Below, one piece after another: positions 1-10,851 of a stretch of DNA of 64,000 bases. The stretch lies in NCBI GenBank assembly GCA_011037195.1, contig JAAEAF010002745.1:1-64000 (forward strand), given 5' to 3'. The notes under the pieces are model-generated. The model worked only from the letters and a program-made list of their open reading frames with translations. It did no database searches and had not been told where the DNA came from. A program made the position numbers and the translations under genes. This DNA is from Triatoma infestans (Eukaryota; Arthropoda; Insecta; Hemiptera; Reduviidae). The first letter of the stretch is position 1; each line of letters begins with the position of its first letter.

Positions 1-79
1 GGATATTGCTGGTGAAACTCGATATCGAAAATTTGGCAGCCGATTACAATACTTCCTCTTACTAGGAAAAAGAGAAAGT
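1..79 (+). repeat. HER repeat, terminal hairpin fragment
   Basis: This is the last part of a hairpin-ended repeat (HER), in the same orientation as the full copy at 38463-39471. It keeps the block reading GAAACTCGATATCGAAAATT and the terminal hairpin at 51-79, whose loop side has decayed. The copy continues off the left edge of the window. Confidence 0.75.
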
Positions 80-414
80 AAAAAAAATTGTAATCGATTT
101 ACTTTTTTTGATCACTTTGAAAAGTGCAAATGCAACTCTCAACATAATTGATGAACCGAAAACTTGGATGAAAGAAATTCTGGAAGCAGATCAAAATTAT
201 GGAATACTTTCTATTTTATACTGTTATAGAAAGAAAATTAATTATCTAAACGTGATAAACGTCATCAATCCGTCGTGCTTTGTGCATATAGATTAAATAT
301 TAACAGGTCAGACTTAACAATTTTTAAAGTATTGGACAGATTCTAACATTAATTTCATTTTCCTTGTCTTCTTTACATTCATTACCTGTAAGAGAAAGTA
401 GAATTTTCGTTAAT

Positions 415-480
415 TAAGTTTTTACTGGAAATATATATCTTGAGGTCTCTTGAAACGGAAACAACATGTTTACCAAAAAA
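415..480 (-). repeat. HER fragment
   Basis: A short degenerate piece of HER in reverse orientation. The words TTTTTACTGGAAATATATAT and TGAGGTCTCTTGAAAC match the sub-terminal block seen at 17200-17255. No terminal hairpin is left. Confidence 0.5.
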
Positions 481-892
481 TTGGTTTCAGTATAAATGGC
501 ATAAATGCTCACAAACATACACGTATATGGTAATTATTTTTATTTATAACATCGGTGGAAGGGGATTTTAGAAATGCTGCAACATTAAGCTTTCCAATAA
601 AGTATCAATTCAGTATAATGTATGGTTCTATCACCTATATAATAATATATATTATGGTACATTGGACTCATTGCTAAAACTCTTAAAAGTCCCTGAATGG
701 CCCTTAAGTTCCTCAAATGAAACCTAATTAATAAAAATTATCACTTTCTTTCATTCACATGTCAATATTTGCTGTTTACATTAAATTTCAATGTTACTCA
801 GTTTTGCTATTTAACTTTATTTGCCATGTATATATAATTTTGTACACACTGCTGTGTAAACTGTTGTAAAAACTCTCCCTTGTAGGGCTAGC

Positions 893-960
893 TCAGCTGT
901 ATACATACACAGAGTCTCCCACTCTAGTCTGGCCTGAGTAGCGATCCTATTCATATATAA
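893..960 (-). repeat. LTR promoter-block fragment
   Basis: Read on the minus strand this carries CAGGCCAGACTAGAGTGGGA followed by a TATA-like stretch. That is the block shared with the LTR-like copies at 14.6, 20.3, 22.0, 36.0, 44.6 and 46.7 kb. The rest of the LTR is not recognisable. Confidence 0.5.
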
Positions 961-1849
961 TACCAAATATAACAAAATGTTTGTTAAAAATTCAAAGTTT
1001 TAATAAGATTAGTTTATTAAAATTATAAGAATTGCCAATCATCTTGATATTTTAAAGAAAACATGGAGAAATAAAACCAGTCGAAGCCAGTTTAGAAACA
1101 ACTCTAATGTTCCATATCTATAGTTCAACCATAAAACAAAAGTAAAAAACAAAGAGAATATATGGAGTTAAAAATGTAATAATGATAAAGAATTTTTCAA
1201 AACAGAAGAAGAACTTTTGTTAAAGATTGTAGGAGAGAAAAGGGTCTGTGAAAAGAAATTAGATTAAAAGAGAGCCAGTCTAGATCTGGACGAAGTAGAA
1301 ACAAATAATACTGACTCAACCAAGTGACACTAAAAGAATCGAATTCGTTGAAAGAAAAAAAAAACCGTGTAGAACTTTTAAATCTATTACTTGTATTTAT
1401 TCGTTAAACAGCTGTTGATCCGTCGTTGACGTCTATTGTATAATACAGTAAATACACGGTCATCTCTTTTAGTTTACAGTAGTTTAATCTGGTTAAGTTA
1501 ATTACACTAAAACAGATTACACTCTAATTATTTTGAAAGTACTTTCTAAGATCGGGCAGTTGCTACTTTTAAGCCGTTGTTCTATCACAATATATTCTCT
1601 TGCCTATATGTCGATTAACCTTCGTCCTATGGCAAAACAAATGTAAAACCAATTCATTATAAAATTTGAATTTAGAATACATTTGATTTATTTATCTTTG
1701 ATTTACTTACCCCATTTATAAGAAACAAGTATTTTATACATGCTATTTGGGCCGTCTCATATAAACTGATATATTATGTTTCTTTACGTTTCAGTCCGTA
1801 TAGATTTACGCTTTCCGTTGGTCAGATCGTCACATTTATTAGATATTTA
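961..1849. other. AT-rich DNA, nothing recognised
   Basis: No reading frame with a recognisable motif and no repeat shared with the rest of the window was seen here. The stretches 97-414 and 481-892 are similar. Confidence 0.5.
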
Positions 1850-2040
1850 TTAGTAGATCATGAATGCGGTCACATCGCTTTGCATATTGCACTTTTGTTT
1901 TGTTAATGCGTCCGCTTGTTCGTTTCCATAGTTCACATGCTTTTCATATGCATTGGATATCCGCTCACCCCCCCCCCCCGTAAGACAGCGGCTTGAGCCA
2001 TTCTGGATATCTGAACATAGCTTATACCCCATTTAATTCC
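1850..2040 (-). pseudogene. LINE RNase H remnant (possible)
   Basis: On the minus strand a short frame reads VNYGNEQADALTKQ, which resembles the GNE-AD-LA motif at the end of the RNase H domain in I-, LOA- or R1-type LINEs. The preceding part is interrupted by a run of C and out of frame, and no reverse transcriptase is joined to it. The open frame on the opposite strand at 2045-2416 shows no family motif. The call rests on this one motif. Confidence 0.35.
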
Positions 2041-2629
2041 TAATTTGAATCTTTTAACAGTCCGGCTTTTCCTTCGATCCACTGGCGAGTCGTTATTTCT
2101 TCTAGGTTTCTTACATGAAGTCATAGCGACTTTTCAGCCTCAAAGGACTTCATTTCGCTTCCGTTCCGCTACAGTTTTCTCTCTCAATACCTTTCTCTTC
2201 CAGCGATTCGATTTATTTTGTCTGCCTGCACCGAGCCTTAACTTAACTTGGCAGAAGAAGTTTATTGAAGTACGTCTGTCTCAACGCTACCAGACACATA
2301 ATTCCGGCCGATACTCTATTATCTATATCTCGAATTATCCCGTTTTTACTAGTGAGGACCTAGTTATTTTAAATTCTTTCACTCGAAATGATGCTGGTCT
2401 GCTATTAAATCCCTAAACCTGATTTCTAAAGCAATAAGAGAATAGTATCTCCTCTTATAGATATAGGAGAAAAATATACAATATTCAATAGTTGCTGCCC
2501 AACACTGATAATAAGGGAATTAGTACTTTTTTAACATTAAAAATGTCTTATCTAAAATACTCACCATGGTTCTAAGTGAACAATTTTATTGAAATTGTGA
2601 TTATCATCAAAATAACTGTCCTGCTTTCA

Positions 2630-2850
2630 CACGTTAGTCTACTGGCTAGGGCACTCGCCTTTGGTCGATAATTTAGGGTAGGATTCCCGTAATAGCAAAG
2701 TGAATGTTGATTCAACATTGTGAGGAAAAAAAAAAAGCTACAGTTGGAAGCGAATCTAAGCAGCGTTAAGCAGTGAAGGAACTTCGGCGTGCTTAATATA
2801 CGGTCCCAAAAAATATTGCCATCTAGTGCGCCATTGATCCTAGATACTAT
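2630..2850 (+). repeat. tRNA-derived SINE-like repeat (possible)
   Basis: The segment 2636-2695 resembles the head of a tRNA-derived SINE: CTGGCTAGGGCACTCGCCTT looks like the A-box region, and GGGTAGGATTCCCG about 30 bases later is two substitutions from a B-box half. An A-run and a short unrelated body follow. It cannot fold into a proper cloverleaf, so it is not called as a tRNA gene. RNA polymerase III promoter activity is inferred only from these boxes. Confidence 0.4.
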
Positions 2851-2859
2851 GTCGATGGT

Positions 2860-3936
2860 GGAACCAAACGTCACATTGAAATAGCAGTTTAAAGGTAACC
2901 TAAAATCAAAGCTAATCAAGAAGAACTTGAAAAAATTTGTACGAAAAAATATTCTAAACAAGATTATAGTTCTTCATTATATTGGTAGTTGAAATAACGA
3001 AGTTTAAATCATTGATACCTTTTTCTATAAAACTGATGAAAAGGGAAAACAAAGGATTGAAATGCTCGGTAAAGAGAGGTACGTACTTTCCGGTTGATCG
3101 ATTCTTACTAAAATCTTATTGTTACTTCCTTCCCTAGAACATTTAAGAAAGTTTAAGTGTGAATTTCCGGTTTAGTTTTACTGAACACTCACACATGTAC
3201 ACACACACACAGAATTAAAATTTTATTATCCTTGAAGATCGGTGATTGAAGTTTAGCTATCATACATTTCATAATTTATTCATCAAAACGCTACTAATGG
3301 TCTTACTGGAGAGAATGATCGATTCCATAATGTCCTTGCCTTTGAGTACCCATTATATATTATCACCCTTAAATCCTTCAACGCTTACTTAGTTGATCAC
3401 CTGTCATTTACAGAACCCAACCATTTATTGACTGATAACCTAAGGCAATACTAATGCTGATTGAAGACTATCGATTCCATGTAACATAAAGTTCATAGAC
3501 GACATTTTTAAATCCATAATATCATATATATATGCCTTTGTAAAGAATGACTGAAACTTCAGTGTAGCAAAAAAATAAAGGTTGTGGAAAACCTAATTTT
3601 CAAACAAAAAAAAATTATCCCATTTCGCTTTTTAGATTTGATTCAGTAAAATGGAAATTATTAAAATTAATTTGGTTTTCATCATACTTTGAATTTTTTC
3701 AAAACATTTGTTTATGTTAATAATACGAATATAAAAAGAGGTACCTGTATATGAGAAAATGATGTTGTTTCGAGTGAAACATTAAGTCTCAGCGTTCCGA
3801 GTATTTTAGTAAATGAATATTATAACCAGGGGTGTATTAGTGCCAACAACTCTTTCTTGCGTTTACAAATTTTATACATTCATTAATCAGAATAAACGTT
3901 TTCAGCTAGTAGTTACATTAATCATGTCACCAGGCG
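2860..3936. other. AT-rich DNA, nothing recognised
   Basis: Contains a short (CA)n run at about 3198 and no supported gene. It is the sequence into which the LINE at 3963 was inserted. Confidence 0.5.
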
Positions 3937-5931
3937 ATGAAAAATCTATATTTAAATTCACTCGACTTTTCTTTTTTTGGTTACTTTAACCCAGATCTGG
4001 ATGGTGCTATAACGTTAGACGAGCTTCTTGTTAGTATTAGCCAATCTAAAAATAAAAAAGCCACTGGTCTGGACTTAATCCCAAACGAATGCTTCAAAAA
4101 TTTACCTCCTCCTTGGACGCATTACTTGTTAAACTTGTTTAATCGGATATGGGATGACGAACGTTTTCCTTCAGACTGGCACAAAATAAAGTTAAAGCTC
4201 TTGCACAAGAAGGGTGACCCGTTGGACAAGAGAAATTACAGAGGAATAGCCATCATTAACGCCATAACGAAAATCTTCACTGGTATCATATATAAAAGGT
4301 TAATGGGCTGGGTGGAAGACAGGCAGCTTATACCTGAAGAGCAGATGGGTTTTCGCTCGGGAAGGGGCTGTCGGGACGCCATTTTCGTCTTATCTGCCGC
4401 AATTAATATAAATCTTAGGCTGAAGAAAAGATATGTCTTTGGCATTTTTGTAGATTTTCAACGTGCCTTTGATTCGGTTTGTCACGAAAAGTTGTGGCAT
4501 AAATTGTATTCCTTAGGCATTAGTTGCAAAATTATAAGAATAATAATGAATTTGTATGATGGCGCAACTCTGGCAATCTCAGCTGACGAACTCCTTTCTA
4601 AGGAAATCACTGTTTCGGAGGGGGTGTTGCAGGGGGAAATTCTCAGCCCCTTGTTATTTTCCCTTTATCTGAAGGATATTCTAGAGTTCTTCAAAAGTAA
4701 TGGTGTACAGGGCGTAAGTATTGGAAACAATCGTGACCTATTAATGATCCTTTACGCCGATGACATTGTCTTGCTGGCATCTTCTGAGCGGGAAGTCCAA
4801 TCAAATTTAAACATTCTTGAAGATTACTGCCAAGCTAACTCTCTTACAGTGAATACTAAGAAAACTCATGTGGTACCTTTTTTTAGAGGGGGTAGAGTAA
4901 GGAAAACACGGACTTTCTTGTTTGGCCAATCTAAAATAGCAGTTGTAAATTCGGTGATTTATTTAGGTGTACCATTCTCCACTTCAGCAAAGTTTTATCA
5001 GGCCTCAAAGTATTTTCTCTCTAAATTTTATATAGCTCAATCATCTGTTCGAAATATTTTAAAAACATGTAGGTCTGATTCCTGGAATAATAAATGCCAG
5101 TTGTTTGATTCTTTGGTTGAGAGTGTTGCTTTGTACGGTAGCGAAGTTTGGGGTTGTCTGTACGGAGATATATTGGAGCGAGGACAATTAAAGTTCTTTA
5201 AGTATATTTTGAGAGTCCCTTCTAATATCCCAAGTGCTTATATCAGACTAGAGTGTGGCCGGACTCATACTAAGTTTAGAATCTTTAAAAGAGCTATTGG
5301 TTGGTGGGTGGCTATTCTAAGCATGTCTGATGACCGACTCCCGAAATTGTGTTTCTCAAGGCTACTAGAGTTAGAATCTAATTTTACATTACCATTCAAC
5401 TGGGTATCTGTTTTACGGACTCATTTGAATGTAATCGGTTATGAACATTTAATCACAATATCGAATGTAACAGATATATTAAAGTATAAAAATGACCTGA
5501 TTGCCTCTTATAAAAATCACATGTTTAGTTGTGATGTTGATTTTGCTGTAAAATCTTCCTTCAACAACTTTTACAGGAAAATAAGTGCACTGGAGCCATC
5601 TGCAGAATCTTATTTAGAATTAATTGGTAGTATAGAAAAATTAAGATTAGTCGCACAACTTAGATTGTCGAATAAAAAACGATTCTCTTTGAAAATAGGC
5701 TCAAACAAAATTGATATTTTTGCTGAAAATGTATGTCAATTTTGTAATAATGGCAACAATGATTTAGCTCACTTTCTTTTTAAGTGTTCGAGATTTTCAG
5801 ATCCTAGAGATAGATATCTTTCAGAATTTGTGATCCATGAGAATATTGCTGATCTGTTAATTATTACTGATACTCATTGTGTAAATAGCATTTTTTCATT
5901 TTGTTACAGTTGTATTAATTTAATAAGATGA
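3937..5931 (+). CDS. LINE reverse transcriptase with C-terminal zinc knuckle
   Basis: A 664-codon open frame for the reverse transcriptase of a non-LTR retrotransposon. Visible motifs are the palm Asp in FVDFQRAFDSV (about residues 171-181), the GVLQGEILSPLLF block and YADD at residues 273-276, with both catalytic aspartates present. A C-terminal CCHC knuckle of the form CQFC-x8-H-x4-C lies at about residues 600-617. No endonuclease or ORF1 is present. The ATG lies in host DNA: the first nine or so residues come from the flank and the target-site duplication, and element sequence starts at 3963. The clade is uncertain; the RT spacing, the zinc knuckle and the TTA tail suggest the I group (Vingi-like?). 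Confidence 0.85.
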   Translation: MKNLYLNSLDFSFFGYFNPDLDGAITLDELLVSISQSKNKKATGLDLIPNECFKNLPPPWTHYLLNLFNRIWDDERFPSDWHKIKLKLLHKKGDPLDKRNYRGIAIINAITKIFTGIIYKRLMGWVEDRQLIPEEQMGFRSGRGCRDAIFVLSAAININLRLKKRYVFGIFVDFQRAFDSVCHEKLWHKLYSLGISCKIIRIIMNLYDGATLAISADELLSKEITVSEGVLQGEILSPLLFSLYLKDILEFFKSNGVQGVSIGNNRDLLMILYADDIVLLASSEREVQSNLNILEDYCQANSLTVNTKKTHVVPFFRGGRVRKTRTFLFGQSKIAVVNSVIYLGVPFSTSAKFYQASKYFLSKFYIAQSSVRNILKTCRSDSWNNKCQLFDSLVESVALYGSEVWGCLYGDILERGQLKFFKYILRVPSNIPSAYIRLECGRTHTKFRIFKRAIGWWVAILSMSDDRLPKLCFSRLLELESNFTLPFNWVSVLRTHLNVIGYEHLITISNVTDILKYKNDLIASYKNHMFSCDVDFAVKSSFNNFYRKISALEPSAESYLELIGSIEKLRLVAQLRLSNKKRFSLKIGSNKIDIFAENVCQFCNNGNNDLAHFLFKCSRFSDPRDRYLSEFVIHENIADLLIITDTHCVNSIFSFCYSCINLIR

Positions 5932-6530
5932 TAAAAATTAATTAATTGTACTTCATTAGCATATGTAACAGTAAGAGGGCCACAACAAGTACGGATATCA
6001 CTAGAATTCAGTCATTTATGTTTTCTTTTCAAGTTTTACGGATATCACTAGAATTCAGTCATTTATGTTTTCTTTTCAAGTTTTACTTTCTCTTATATAA
6101 TATATTATCTCTTTAATATATCTCTCTAATATATAATATAAGTTTTACTTTCTCTTAAAGTCTAATTAATATATATATTAACCCAGTCTTTGTCGCAAGA
6201 GAGGGAGAAAAGAATGTATTTTATTTGAATTTATTGGTTCTTGTCTAATTGAGAATTATATATAATTTTGGTCTCACAGTCAATCAGAGATATAAAGCAA
6301 CATGTATTAGTGTTGAATTTGTAGTATTATTTCTACTTCATTTATTTATTTATTTTCTTTTTTTTCTTATAGTTAGCTTCTAGATTTTCTTTTCTTTTTC
6401 ATGCATTTAAAATGTAATATTTCATAACGTATATATTGAATTATTCCAACTCCCTGCGACAAGTATTTGTATTAGTTTATACGCAGAAATAAATTTATTA
6501 TTATTATTATTATTATTATTTAAATTCACT
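3949..6530 (+). mobile_element. 5'-truncated non-LTR retrotransposon with 14-bp TSD
   Basis: A 14-bp direct repeat TATTTAAATTCACT lies at 3949-3962 and 6517-6530. Between the copies are a LINE reading frame, a 3' UTR of about 580 bp and a (TTA)n tail at about 6495-6520. This is what target-primed reverse transcription leaves behind: a target-site duplication, loss of the 5' part including any ORF1 and endonuclease, and a simple-repeat tail. A tail of TAA/TTA units is typical of I-type LINEs. The 3' UTR carries a 47-bp tandem duplication. The uninterrupted frame suggests a fairly recent insertion. Confidence 0.9.
5991..6084 (+). repeat. 47-bp tandem duplication in LINE 3' UTR
   Basis: The 47 bases at 5991-6037 are repeated without change at 6038-6084. 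They lie about 60 bases after the LINE stop codon, and a shorter echo containing TTTTACTTTCTCTTA follows near 6140. Confidence 0.9.
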
Positions 6531-6925
6531 CTATGATGAAAGAGGTTTTTAAATTATTTAACTATAAGAATATGTGGACAGTCTGGAACAATTTTTTGTT
6601 GTTTTTTTTTAAACGAGTGAGAAATATTATAAAACAAATAATTCACAAGCATAACACATACTTAGCACAAAAATAACCAATAACTGAAAAAAAAAGCTAC
6701 ATTTTTCAAAATTGGTCTTGTATTGTTTATAAAGAGCCAAACAATAGACATTTGAAAAACCGTTGAAACAGAATACAACGCTGAAAATGAGGAAGTTTTT
6801 TCTTAAAATAATTATCAGAGCTGTATTCTATTTTAGCAGTTTTTTCAATAATTGTCCAATATCCATACATTTTTCTACAATAATAGACAGGAAGGAACTA
6901 ATGTTGTTTTTGTATCGTGATATCA
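6531..6925. other. AT-rich spacer
   Basis: Holds a poly-T run and no supported gene. A 62-codon open frame at 6763-6951 has no family motif except at its end, where the next LINE remnant starts in another frame. Confidence 0.5.
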
Positions 6926-7320
6926 GAGCACTCAGGAATTGGAGAAAATGAACTCGCTGATTTAACGGCTAAAGAGGCGACAAATATGGAGACCATATAC
7001 GAGAGACATGTGTCATTTGACGTAATAAATGGTATAAAAAGGAAAACGTCAAAAATGGCAAGATGAATGGATCTCAGTGGGTGATAACAAACTGAGGAAA
7101 ATTAAATACAACGTAACATCCTGGGGACACCTGCTGCAGTGATAAGAAGAAGAATGAATTGGTGTTGATCTCGTCTGAGAATTAGTCATACCCGCGTAAT
7201 TCACTGATACATGATGAACAGAAAAAGCGGCCCCTATTTCAAATTGAATAGCGGAAACTTTCGATAATGCCCGGATACACCATTGATAAATGAGTTTACT
7301 GAAATATCCATCCTATATGG
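6926..7320 (+). pseudogene. LINE RNase H / C-terminal remnant
   Basis: Around 6928-6985 one frame reads EHSGIGENELADLTAKEA, the closing motif of a retrotransposon RNase H domain (H-S-G-x-x-G-N-E-x-A-D). Downstream, after frameshifts, the text resembles the region before the C-terminal zinc knuckle of I- or Jockey-type LINEs. Stops and shifts are frequent, so it is dead. It is a different family from the RNase H LINE that starts at 7696. Confidence 0.55.
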
Positions 7321-7490
7321 TCCAATTTAGTTTTATATTTTTTAATTATTATTGTTGATTGTTGTTACAATTCATAGTTGTTACAATTTTTTATTGTTGC
7401 TAGTAAATTGTTTAGAATAGTTTTCTTATTGAATAGTCATTACGTTACATTTCTGTGAATAGTTATAATATTCTATTGTATATTCAGTTG

Positions 7491-7682
7491 TTGTGGTTGG
7501 TTCTGCAAAGCTGGAAAGCATCAGAGATATTTTCCATGATTGGAATTGCATGATTGTAATTCCAGGATTTCTTTTGGTGGTCCTCGACCGGTTTCGGTCG
7601 TTCGCCCATCTACAGGATATTTTTGTCAAAACATAGACATGCACAGAGCAAATTTAGTTGATTCACTCAATATATGGCAATG
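7491..7682 (-). repeat. Hammerhead-like inverted repeat, left arm
   Basis: The left arm reads GGTTGGTTCTGCAAAGCTGG, AAAGCATCAGAGATATTTTC and then GACCGGTTTCGG. The matching inverted arm is at 8949-9060. The LINE at 7683-8961 separates the two. On the minus strand the core is CTGTAGA, a hairpin and GAAACCGGTC; it departs from CTGANGA at one key base, so it is probably inactive. Confidence 0.75.
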
Positions 7683-8961
7683 ATGGGCGAAAGCCTTCCA
7701 CCACTCCACATCTACGTCCAAGGCGTTGCTAGAGCAGTTGTGGCACGACTACAACAGGGACAAGCGCCCATTTATCCCAGGCACACTGGGAAGCATCAAG
7801 ATCTATGGGAGGAGCTGGAGGCGGACCCGATTTTGGGCCTGCCTACGGACATAATGACTCCTAGGTATGACTTCCAAAAACCCTTCAAAGTCTTGATATT
7901 AGACAGAGGGGCATGGAAGAATGGGCCGCCAATTACAGGCGAATCTATGTGGTACACGGACGGGTCCAAGATGGAAGATGGAGTGGGAGCCGGCGTGTAC
8001 GGGGCTCATCCGAGATGTAATATCTCGGTGAGCCTGGGAAGGCTAGCTACGGTCTTTCAGGCGGAGCTAGTCGCGATTATTATCTGCGCCGCCGAAATAA
8101 GAAGACGGGGAGTGTATAACTCCAGAGTCGTCATTTATTCGGATAGCCAGGCTGCTCTGCGGGCAATTGACTCGTGGGAGATCAGCTCAAGGCTGGGGGG
8201 ACTGCCTAGGTGCACTCAAGGAAATTAGTAGCCATAATAAGGTCTTCCTGGTTTGGGTACCTGGGCACTCGGGTCACAGAGGCAATGAGGCGGCGGACCG
8301 CCTGGCCCGGGAGGGTTCAATGAGAGCGCTTATCGGGCCGGAGCCGTTCTGCGGTGTCTCAAGATGCCTCAGGAGTGCATCCATTAAGCTATGGATGCAG
8401 GACCGATCAAGGGAATGGTGGGTCAAAACTCCAGGCCAGAGGCAGGCGAAAAAGTTTATCCATAGCTACTCGCCCAAGCTAACTGCAGAATTACTCCAAC
8501 TAGGCCGGGTGGCCATAAGGATAGCAGTTGGCATTCTCACTGGCCATTGTAGACTAAATAAGCACATGCATCGCATGGGCCTGGCAACGGATAGCCTGTG
8601 TAGGTTTTGTCAGGAAGAAGAGGAGACGGCACTGCATGTGGTATGTCAGTGCGAGGGGCTGGTCTGGCTAAGGTACCGCCTCTTTGGTAAAGAGAAGCTG
8701 GTGCCAACAAGCCTCAGCCAGGGCCCTCTCTCGGACCTATTAAGTCTTCTAAGGCAAGCAGGACTCGAGAGGGTGCTCTGATGGCGGGTGCTCTGATTGA
8801 CCACCTGGGAGCCCCCCCCCAATTCCACAGTTCGGTTAAGGACAGGATAGGGGGAGGGTCTCCAACTAGGGGGGTGCCACAATAGATCCTTGGGGTGTTG
8901 CGTTGGCGTAGGCTGAATAGCCATTCCCCCGGTAGAATCTATCTATCTATGGGCGAAAGCC
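7683..8961 (+). mobile_element. 5'-truncated RNase H LINE, copy 1, with 13-bp TSD
   Basis: The 13-bp repeat ATGGGCGAAAGCC at 7683-7695 and 8949-8961 brackets LINE sequence 7696-8948. The tail is a short ATCT repeat (AATCTATCTATCT). The target is the hairpin of a hammerhead-like repeat. The copies at 12013-12925 and 32674-33321 are of the same family or a close relative. Copy 1 is 5'-truncated inside or after the reverse transcriptase, leaving RNase H, the zinc knuckle and the 3' UTR. Confidence 0.9.
7696..8781 (+). pseudogene. LINE RNase H plus zinc knuckle, one frameshift
   Basis: Two overlapping frames (to 8228, then 8167-8781) together give a complete RNase H domain. WYTDGSK supplies the first Asp, FQAELVAI the Glu and YSDSQAAL the second Asp; after the shift comes VPGHSGHRGNEAAD with the last Asp. 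A conserved linker and a CCHC knuckle CRFC...H...C follow near 8610-8655. The frame is lost in a run of G near 8195, where copy 3 has two more bases. RNase H would remove the RNA template strand during integration. Domain order fits I, LOA or R1-type LINEs. The start codon at 7674 lies in the flanking repeat. Confidence 0.85.
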
Positions 8962-9150
8962 CGAAAGCGGAAAGATTTCCACTAAAAGAAGCAGGGTATC
9001 ACGGAATGTATATATCTCTGCTGCTTTCCAGCTCTGCGGAACCAACCACAACAACTAACTATACCTAGTTGTTTATTGTTGTGGTGGTTGGTTTTGCAAA
9101 GCTGGAAAGCATCAGAGATATTTTCTGTCTTCCATCTTCAGGATTTTTCG
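8949..9150 (+). repeat. Hammerhead-like repeat, right arm and a second fragment
   Basis: 8949-9060 is the right arm of the pair interrupted by LINE copy 1. It runs from the hairpin through AAAGCGG and GAAGCAGGGTATCACGG to AGCTCTGCGGAACCAACC. A second fragment in the opposite orientation starts at 9078 (GGTTGGTTTTGCAAAGCTGG) and runs into HER sequence at about 9150. Confidence 0.75.
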
Positions 9151-9330
9151 TTTTTGAGCTATTTTAATTCACACACACACACACACACACACATAAACTA
9201 AAAACTTTTTTTTTTTCAACCTCAGAGGACCTTCAAACATATAATTCCTGAGAAAACTCAATTTCTAAAAGTGGACACGATCGTAAAACTTGCTTTTACC
9301 AGGATTAAGAGAAATTAAAAAAATTGCAAT
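9150..9330 (+). repeat. HER fragment
   Basis: Degenerate HER end containing TTTTTCGTTTTTGAGCTAT, a (CA)n run at 9168-9193, CTAAAAACTTTTTTTTTT and a decayed terminal hairpin near 9297-9326. Confidence 0.65.
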
Positions 9331-10180
9331 TATAAAATGGCTTTTTGCAATTAAATATTGTTTTTAGAAATTTCCCTAATCACTGGAGAATTTAATAATA
9401 TCTGAAAGAGAAAAATTATATCTATGTAATTAATTCTATGTAAATTGCAATGAAAAGCGTAAGTAATGTGTTTAATATATCAAATTTTTCAGTTAAGTAA
9501 AAACATTCGTTTAAATACTGGCACTAGAGTTAGTTAGCTAATTCTAATTAGAATATAGTATTAACAACTCTAAAATTAACATGATTAAATAAAGTCATTA
9601 CATTCTTACATAACCAAATATAACACACAACATTTAAGAGTACCGGCTATAAATTTAATTTAAACAAGGAACATTATTATTTCTTTAAGGTAGAAGAAGG
9701 GACATTTATCATTGTTAAGGGAATTTCATTGCTGGATTATAAAATGGACTGTAATATTCCAGTCCTTCCCATACAATTTTAATTAAGTTTGACATTATTA
9801 AGCAAATACTTGAATACACGATCTTAGAGGTTTACTTTTATATAATATTATATAATTAGTATTAACTTTGTATTCATTTCACATTTTCTTTAGTAATGAT
9901 TTATTTAATTTATAGAAGGTTTATGTTATATAACTTCTAAGATGGTTTAATTTCTTATTGAAGAAGTCTAATTCCTTAAATTCCAAACTCTTCTGACATA
10001 AACAGGTGTTCAAATTTAAAACATTTGCATCTGTTTCAACTTAAGTCCGAGGGATTAATTTTGATTACACAGCCGTAACGGTGGGATGTTTTAGATCCCA
10101 AATAAGATTTACATTCATTTTGTTGAGAAATAGAGAAATTTAATTTTTTAGCTGTTAAAATTTTATTTGTAATCTCTCCA
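9331..10180. other. AT-rich DNA, nothing recognised
   Basis: No supported coding motif or shared repeat was seen. Confidence 0.5.
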
Positions 10181-10184
10181 GGCT

Positions 10185-10790
10185 ACCTCTACAATAATCT
10201 TATACCACCTGCAGACAAACTATGGTCGTTATCTAGGACTTTACTTAGACAAACGAGACTTCTTTGCCAACTTCTTGACAAATGCTCCAAACTGACTCTA
10301 CAAAAATAAAAGACGACCTTTAAAACCGTTCTGCTCACACCAATTTGGAATTTTGAACTTTACAGAACTGCAAAACAAAGTGAGTAATCTAAACCGACTC
10401 CAAACTCTCCAATCTAAGATGATACTACGTCGTATCGTCGATGCTTCTTTTTTACGACTTAAACAAAACAATACATACTGACCTGAAAATTCAATTCATA
10501 CATACCCTAGCAAAATCCAGATATCTCAAATTCCATAGTTATCTCTCCCTGCATCCTAATCCATTGATTCACATTTTCTCTTCAAATTCAGATACGGGTA
10601 ATCCCCCATGACGACTGATGCGCCGTTGGCCCCCGCGAACTTCTTGGGCATCTAAGGATGGTTTTTAATGGATAACTTATCATTCACGTCTATCACGCCA
10701 CTTTTTTTTAATGTAATTTATCACTTTTACTTGTTACATGCCTATGCATGTAGTTGTAAAATTCTAAATAAAATGAAAACAAAGTAATTA
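10185..10790 (+). pseudogene. Jockey-type LINE C-terminal remnant
   Basis: In broken frames the sequence gives the end of a Jockey ORF2, recognisable by TDLKIQFIHTLAKSRYLKFH and the terminal NPLIHIFSS...GNPPRRLMRRWPPR. The 3' UTR with AATAAA-like text follows to about 10790. Many stops and shifts show it is inactive. It is on the opposite strand from the Jockey remnant at 29.8-30.5 kb. Confidence 0.7.
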
Positions 10791-10851
10791 TTTTTATGAT
10801 TTATTTAAATAAAACAAAATACATTAAAGTATATGAAATGTGTTTGGGGTG

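Noticed and set aside
2045..2416. 123-codon plus-strand open frame
   Set aside because: No domain or motif. It lies opposite a stretch with an RNase H-like motif at its edge and is probably chance.
2636..2700. tRNA gene
   Set aside because: Box-like words are present but no cloverleaf with proper acceptor and anticodon stems can be drawn; a SINE head is more likely.
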